A DNA stretch of 64,000 nucleotides, taken from contig NZ_MUXN01000007.1 in the NCBI RefSeq assembly GCF_001995215.1, positions 62,001 to 126,000 on the forward strand, given 5' to 3'. Every line of letters starts with the position of its first letter. The stretch's first letter is position 1. Shown here in pieces: positions 59,491 through 64,000 of this stretch. Below the pieces are notes generated by a model. It worked only from the letters and a program-made list of their open reading frames with translations. It made no database searches and was not told the DNA's origin. Origin of the DNA: Amycolatopsis azurea DSM 43854 (GTDB lineage Bacteria; Actinomycetota; Actinomycetes; Mycobacteriales; Pseudonocardiaceae). The position numbers and the translations under genes are program-made.

Positions 59491-60147
59491 TCAGCTTCGC
59501 GCGGGGACAATGAGGGAGGCCATCACCTTCGGGATCAGCTCGCTGACGAACCGGCCGTCGGCGGGCAGCTCGCTGCCGTCGAGCAGGTAGTTCTGCAATC
59601 CCTGCTCGTACAGGGCGATCAGCACGAGTACCGCGTCGTCCGCCGAGATCGTCAGTTCCCGGCCCATCCGGTCGAGCGCGCCGACGAGGACCTTGCCGAG
59701 TTCGGCGTGGAAGTACCGGAACGCGGCGGCGATCCGGTCGCGGATCTCCGGTTGCCGCAGGCCCTGGGTGCGGAATTCCGCGCACAGCAGGTACCAGTCC
59801 TTGTCCGCGCTGAGCGCGACCATGAACAGGTCGGCGATCCGCCCGAGGGTGGGGGAGAGGTCTTCGTCCGCGCCGACGACCACCTCGCCGAGCACGCTCT
59901 CCGTGGCGTCGTGGAAGCGCCGGAGCCGGACCTCGGTCTCCTCCTGGAACAGGGCGAGGAAGAGGTCTTCCTTCGAGCTGAAGTTCGAGTAGAAGGCACC
60001 GCGGGTGAAACCGGCGCGTTCGCAGATCAGCTCGACCGGGGTGTCCCGGATGCCGTGTTCGGAGAAGGCCTCGTACGCCGCGTCGATCAGCCGTCGGCGG
60101 GTGTCCGCCCGGCGCCTGGTCATGGTGGCGCCCCGCTCCTCGGTCAT
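59491..60147 (-). CDS. TetR-family transcriptional regulator
   Basis: A 218-residue repressor-type protein. The HTH (AFSEHGIRDTPVELICERAG, then RGAFYSNFSSKEDLF) lies at about 25-60 and the rest is helical ligand-binding domain. ATG at 60147 with GGTGAG upstream. Divergent from the MMPL/YhgE operon; the 116-bp region between them carries repeated GATAC motifs, so this regulator very probably represses the transporter genes and itself. Confidence 0.88.
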   Translation of the reverse strand: MTEERGATMTRRRADTRRRLIDAAYEAFSEHGIRDTPVELICERAGFTRGAFYSNFSSKEDLFLALFQEETEVRLRRFHDATESVLGEVVVGADEDLSPTLGRIADLFMVALSADKDWYLLCAEFRTQGLRQPEIRDRIAAAFRYFHAELGKVLVGALDRMGRELTISADDAVLVLIALYEQGLQNYLLDGSELPADGRFVSELIPKVMASLIVPARS

Positions 60148-60192
60148 CTCACCATTCTTTCGTATGCGCCCGGTTCACCCGGCTGTGGGACA

Positions 60193-60242
60193 GGATACAT
60201 CGTGAATCGGATACAGAGTGCATTACGATACGCCATGTATCC
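60193..60242. promoter_or_regulatory. GATAC-repeat operator region
   Basis: GGATACAT (60193-60200), GGATACAG (60209-60216), CGATACGC (about 60227) and ATGTATCC (60235-60242, inverted copy of the first) lie between the tetR-type gene and the MMPL gene. The outer pair forms a dyad. Spacing suits binding of two TetR dimers over the promoters. Confidence 0.6.
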
Positions 60243-60263
60243 AACGAGTGCCGGGAGCCGATC

Positions 60264-62957
60264 GTGTCGTCATTCCTCTACCGCCTCGGCAGGCTGGCCG
60301 CCCGCGGACGCGTCCTCGTCACCGCGTTGTGGCTGGTCGTGCTGTGCGTCGCAGGCGGGGCGGCGCTGCTGTTCGGCCAGGGCACCGACGACACGTTCGC
60401 GATCCCCGGTTCGGAGTCCCAGGAGGCGCTCGACCATCTCGGCCGGGTCTTCCCGCAGGTGAGCGGCACTTCGGCGCAGCTGGTCGTGCTCGTCCCTGAA
60501 GGCCAGCGGGCCGATTCCGCCGCCGTGCGCGACGCCGTCACCGCGGTGGTGCCGGAGCTGACCGGGGCGCCGCAGGTCTCGACGGTGGTGAACCCCTTCG
60601 ACGCGGCCGTGCACGACGCCGTGTCCAAGGACGGCCGCGCCGCGCTGGTCACCGTGCAGCTCGACGTCGGGCTGGCCGACATCCAGCCGTCGACCCGGAC
60701 CGCGCTCGCCGGGATCGCGCAGGACATGGAGAACCGGATCGGCCACGGCACCGAGGTGCTCACCGGTGGCGACGCGTTCTCGGACAAGGTGCCCAAGCTC
60801 AGCCCCACCGAGGGCATCGGGCTCGTCATCGCGCTCGTGGTGCTGCTGATGGTGTTCGGTTCGTTCATCGCGGCGGGAATGCCGTTGCTGACGGCGATCC
60901 TCGGCGTCGGTGTCTCGGTGGCGCTGGTCTACGCGGCGACCTCGGTGGCGACCGTGTCCTCCACCGCGCCGATGCTCGCGGTGATGCTCGGGCTCGCCGT
61001 CGGCATCGACTACGCGCTCTTCCTGCTTTCCCGGCATCGCGACCAACTCGCCGAAGGACTCGAAGTCGAAGAGTCCATCGCCAGGGCGACCGCGACCGCG
61101 GGCTCCGCCGTGATCTTCGCCGGGCTCACCGTGGTGATCGCCCTGCTGGGCCTGTTCGTCGCCGGGATCCCGTTCCTGACCGTGATGGGTGTCGCGGCGG
61201 CCGGCGGGGTCGCCGTCGCGGTGATCGTGGCCATCACCCTCATTCCCGCGCTGCTGGGCTTCGCCGGTGAGCGGCTGCGGCCCAAGAAACCGCGAAAGAC
61301 CAAGCGCGAGAAGAAGGTCCGGTTCAGCCTGCGCTGGGTCCGGCTCGCCACCAAGTCGCCGTGGGTGACGATCGCGCTGATCGTCGGCGTGCTCGCGGTG
61401 GCGTCGGCGCCCGCGCTGGATCTCCGGCTCGCCTTGCCGGACAACGGAACCGACGAGGACGGCACTCCCGCGCGCGTCGCCTACGACGTCGTCGCCGAAC
61501 ATTTCGGACCCGGTTTCAACGGCCCGCTGGTCGTCACCGCGGACATCCTGTCGACCACCGACCCGGTCGGGATCACCAACGGCATCGCCGAAGACATCCG
61601 CAAGGTCCCCGGCGTCGCCGTCGTCCCGCTCGCCACGCCGAACCCCAAGGGCGACACCGCGATCATCCAGGTCGTACCCACGACCGGCGCCTACGACGAG
61701 GCGACAGACGAACTCGTCGAACGGCTGCGGTCGATGGAAGGGCAGTTCAAGGACCGGTACGGCGTGCAGACCGCGGTCACCGGGTTCACCGCCGTCGGCA
61801 TCGACGTGTCCGCGCAGCTCGGGGACGCGCTGCTGCCGTTCGGCATCCTGGTCGTCGGGCTTTCCCTGGTGCTGCTGGCGATGGTGTTCCGCTCGATACT
61901 CGTCCCGCTCAAGGCCACCTTCGGGTATCTGCTCTCGATCGGCGCCGCGTTCGGGGCGACGTCGTTCGTGTTCGGGCAGGGACATCTGGCCGACGCGCTG
62001 GGCGTGACCCGCACCGGCAGCGTGATCAGCTTCCTGCCGATCATCCTGATGGGTGTCCTTTTCGGACTCGCGATGGACTATGAAGTCTTTCTCGTGTCCC
62101 GGATCCGGGAGGACTACGTCCACCACGGAGACGCGCACAAGGCGATCGAGACCGGTTTCGTGTCCGCGTCGAGAGTCGTGACCGCGGCGGCGGTGATCAT
62201 GCTGGGCGTGTTCGCCGCGTTCGTCCCCGACGGCAGCGCGACGATCAAACCGATCGCGTTCAGCCTCGCCGTCGGCGTGTTCGTGGACGCCTTCCTGGTG
62301 CGGATGACCCTCGTCCCGGCGATCCTCGCGCTGCTGGGCCCGCGCGCCTGGGGCCTGCCGCCGTGGCTGGACCGCAAACTCCCGGTGTTCGACGCCGAGG
62401 GCGACGGTCTCGTCCACGAACTCCGGCTCGCCGACTGGCCCGCGCCCGGCTCGGCCGAAGTGATCAGCGCCGCCGGTCTCCGCGTCGACGACGACCGGGG
62501 CCGCACCGTGTTCCGCGACGTCGAACTGCACCTCGGCCCGGGGGAGATCCTCGCCGTGCACGGTTCCGGACCGGCAGGCAAGAGCGCCCTGCTGTACGCG
62601 CTCGCCGGTCGCGTCCCGCACGTCCGCGGCGATCTGAAGGTCCTCGGCCGGGTGCTGCCGCAGCACGCGCACGCGGTCCGCCGGAACGCCGCCTTCGTCG
62701 CCTGCAAGGAAACCGACGATCCCGCCGGCGAGGTCCGCCGCGCGCTCGAGGACGGCGTCGAGCTCGTCTTCCTCGACGACCTGGACACCGTAGTCGCCAC
62801 AGCGCAGCGAGCCGGGTTGAGAGCGGCGTTCGCGAGCCGGGCCGCGACGTTCGCCGTGTCCTGCCAGAGCCTCGCCATCGTGCGGGATCTGCTGCCCACC
62901 ACCGCCGTCGCGGGCCTCGCCATGGCGCCCGCTCCCGTCCCCGCCGAGGTCCGCTGA
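60264..62957 (+). CDS. MMPL-family transporter with C-terminal ATPase-like domain
   Basis: An 897-residue protein. Residues 1-715 form a standard MMPL/RND unit: 11-12 helices in two repeats, two extracytoplasmic domains (about 40-175 and 390-510), and the helix-4 motif GIDYALF (Asp near 246) with the second-half GLAMDYEVFL used for proton coupling. Residues about 735-890 resemble an ABC ATPase: VFRDVELHLGPGEILAV, P-loop GSGPAGKSALL near 768 and a LVFLDDLD Walker B near 833. A signature LSGGQ motif is not visible, so ATP hydrolysis is uncertain. GTG at 60264 with GGGAGC. Its TGA overlaps the YhgE start. Confidence 0.87.
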   Translation: MSSFLYRLGRLAARGRVLVTALWLVVLCVAGGAALLFGQGTDDTFAIPGSESQEALDHLGRVFPQVSGTSAQLVVLVPEGQRADSAAVRDAVTAVVPELTGAPQVSTVVNPFDAAVHDAVSKDGRAALVTVQLDVGLADIQPSTRTALAGIAQDMENRIGHGTEVLTGGDAFSDKVPKLSPTEGIGLVIALVVLLMVFGSFIAAGMPLLTAILGVGVSVALVYAATSVATVSSTAPMLAVMLGLAVGIDYALFLLSRHRDQLAEGLEVEESIARATATAGSAVIFAGLTVVIALLGLFVAGIPFLTVMGVAAAGGVAVAVIVAITLIPALLGFAGERLRPKKPRKTKREKKVRFSLRWVRLATKSPWVTIALIVGVLAVASAPALDLRLALPDNGTDEDGTPARVAYDVVAEHFGPGFNGPLVVTADILSTTDPVGITNGIAEDIRKVPGVAVVPLATPNPKGDTAIIQVVPTTGAYDEATDELVERLRSMEGQFKDRYGVQTAVTGFTAVGIDVSAQLGDALLPFGILVVGLSLVLLAMVFRSILVPLKATFGYLLSIGAAFGATSFVFGQGHLADALGVTRTGSVISFLPIILMGVLFGLAMDYEVFLVSRIREDYVHHGDAHKAIETGFVSASRVVTAAAVIMLGVFAAFVPDGSATIKPIAFSLAVGVFVDAFLVRMTLVPAILALLGPRAWGLPPWLDRKLPVFDAEGDGLVHELRLADWPAPGSAEVISAAGLRVDDDRGRTVFRDVELHLGPGEILAVHGSGPAGKSALLYALAGRVPHVRGDLKVLGRVLPQHAHAVRRNAAFVACKETDDPAGEVRRALEDGVELVFLDDLDTVVATAQRAGLRAAFASRAATFAVSCQSLAIVRDLLPTTAVAGLAMAPAPVPAEVR

Positions 62958-64000
62958 TGTCCCGCTTCTTCACCGGCTCCGCCCGTGCGACCGCCTTCGG
63001 CCCGCTGACCTGGAAGACCTGGCTCGGGATCGTGCTCGTCCCGGTGATCGTCGCGCTCGGGCTGGCGTGGGCGTTCTTCTCGCCCGACGACAACCACGGC
63101 GCGGCCAAGGCCGCCGTCGTCAACACCGACGAGCCGGTCACGGTGAACGGCCAGCTGATCCCGCTCGGCCGTGAACTGGCCGGAAACCTCGTGCACGGCG
63201 AGGATTCCGCGTACACGTGGGTGCTCACCGACGCCGACGACGCCAAGGAAGGCATCTCGGACGGGACGTATTCGGCGGTCGTGACCATCCCGCCGAACTT
63301 CTCCGCGCAGGCCACGTCGACGACGGGAAAGCCGCTCGACGCGAAGCAGGCGATCATGCGCGTCGAGACGTCGCAGCGCACCGGTCTCGTCGACCCGGTG
63401 GCGAGCCGGGAGGTCGCGAACGCGACGCTCACCGCGCTCAACCGGCAGATCGTCGAGACCTATGTGGACAATCTGTACCTCGGGTTCTCCTCGATCCACC
63501 AGCAGCTCGTCACCGCGGCCGACGGCGGCGACCAGCTCGTCGTCGGGCTGCGGGGGCTGTCCGACGGGACCGGGAAACTGGCTTCCGGCGCCGGGGAACT
63601 CGCCGGTGGGGCGGGAGAACTCAGCGGCGCTGCCGGTCAGCTGGCGGACGGGGCTCGGCGGCTGGCGAGCGGGACCGGGCAGCTCGCGACCGGGTCCGGC
63701 CAGTTGTCGTCGGGGCTGACCCAGGCCGAGAAGGACACCGCGCAGCTGCCCCGGCTGACCCGGGAACTGGCCGACGGGGCACAGCAGGTCGCGAACGGCA
63801 ACAAGCAGCTCGCCGACAAGATCTCGCCGTTGGCGGACAAGGTCGTCCGGATCATCGACGCGCTGCCCACGGCGGGCGACTCGGCGCGCAAGTTCGCCGA
63901 ACTCGCGCAGAAATGCACTGGCGACACCAAGTTCTGTGCCGATCTGAAAGCCGCTTCCGAAAAGCTCACGGCCGACGCCGCGGTCCTCGACGGCAAACGC
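62957..64000 (+). CDS. YhgE/Pip-domain membrane protein, 3' truncated by window edge
   Basis: At least 348 residues, open to the end of the window. It begins MSRFFTGSARATAFGPLTWK, with a transmembrane helix at about 20-42, then an extracytoplasmic domain (AVVNTDEPVTVNGQLIPLGR) typical of YhgE/Pip. From about residue 205 glycine-rich heptad repeats follow (SDGTGKLASGAGELAGGAG and so on), characteristic of the family. C-terminal ABC-2-type helices should lie beyond the window. Its ATG overlaps the MMPL stop by 1 bp, so the two are translationally coupled and probably form one transport system. Confidence 0.85.
   Translation, partial: MSRFFTGSARATAFGPLTWKTWLGIVLVPVIVALGLAWAFFSPDDNHGAAKAAVVNTDEPVTVNGQLIPLGRELAGNLVHGEDSAYTWVLTDADDAKEGISDGTYSAVVTIPPNFSAQATSTTGKPLDAKQAIMRVETSQRTGLVDPVASREVANATLTALNRQIVETYVDNLYLGFSSIHQQLVTAADGGDQLVVGLRGLSDGTGKLASGAGELAGGAGELSGAAGQLADGARRLASGTGQLATGSGQLSSGLTQAEKDTAQLPRLTRELADGAQQVANGNKQLADKISPLADKVVRIIDALPTAGDSARKFAELAQKCTGDTKFCADLKAASEKLTADAAVLDGKR

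Noticed and set aside
60270..62672. 800-codon minus-strand frame opposite the MMPL gene
   Set aside because: A shadow frame with repetitive charged sequence; the MMPL protein on the other strand has all family motifs.

Overview
This is a 64 kb stretch of a very GC-rich actinobacterial chromosome. I infer a mycolata-related Pseudonocardiaceae member, most likely Amycolatopsis. The reasons are the GTG/TTG starts, an AftD-type arabinofuranosyltransferase with its small DUF2613 partner, three AfsR/SARP or BTAD-ATPase regulators, a DUF574 methyltransferase, a DUF222-HNH protein, a TmsA/TmsB pair for 10-methyl branched fatty acids, and families of palindromic intergenic repeats. No rRNA, tRNA, CRISPR array or replication origin was seen. 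Both ends cut through genes: an epoxide hydrolase on the left and a YhgE/Pip protein on the right.

Layout. 1-12.6 kb holds mixed single genes: two alpha/beta hydrolases, an AfsR-like regulator, a secreted NTF2-like protein, a repeat cassette, a DUF574 methyltransferase divergent from a cytochrome P450, a secreted hydrolase, a PAS-GGDEF-degenerate EAL protein and a VWA/substrate-binding protein. 12.6-28 kb is an envelope glycan locus: a polytopic membrane protein, a methyltransferase, aftD, a flippase-like protein, a GT-C-like membrane protein, DUF2613, a condensation-like acyltransferase, a GT4 glycosyltransferase, a second methyltransferase and a DUF3068 protein. As I recall the M. tuberculosis genome, this gathers counterparts of Rv0224c-Rv0227c and Rv0236A/Rv0236c. 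An AbiEi/DUF559-type gene interrupts it. Several start regions in the locus carry TTACC-N4-GGTAA dyads or related half-sites, sometimes overlapping the start codon.

28-42 kb carries a PucR-type regulator, a secreted SH3-like protein beside an ECF sigma factor, a haloacetate-dehalogenase-like hydrolase divergent from a BTAD-ATPase regulator, a RecB-like nuclease/SF1 helicase coupled to a 98-residue protein, a GntR regulator divergent from a GH16 glycosidase, and a SigJ-type sigma factor. 42.3-46.2 kb looks accessory: a stand-alone dGTPase, a DUF222-HNH protein, two decayed IS30 copies and a small exported protein.

46-64 kb holds a GNAT enzyme divergent from a cyclase/ThDP-enzyme operon, the tmsA-tmsB pair, a secreted SGNH hydrolase, a tight histidine kinase - response regulator - SARP operon, an 830-bp non-coding repeat cluster, and a TetR regulator divergent from an MMPL transporter with a C-terminal ATPase-like domain that overlaps a YhgE/Pip gene. 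The envelope locus, the tms genes and the MMPL/YhgE system all act on the cell envelope, so envelope biogenesis is the main theme.
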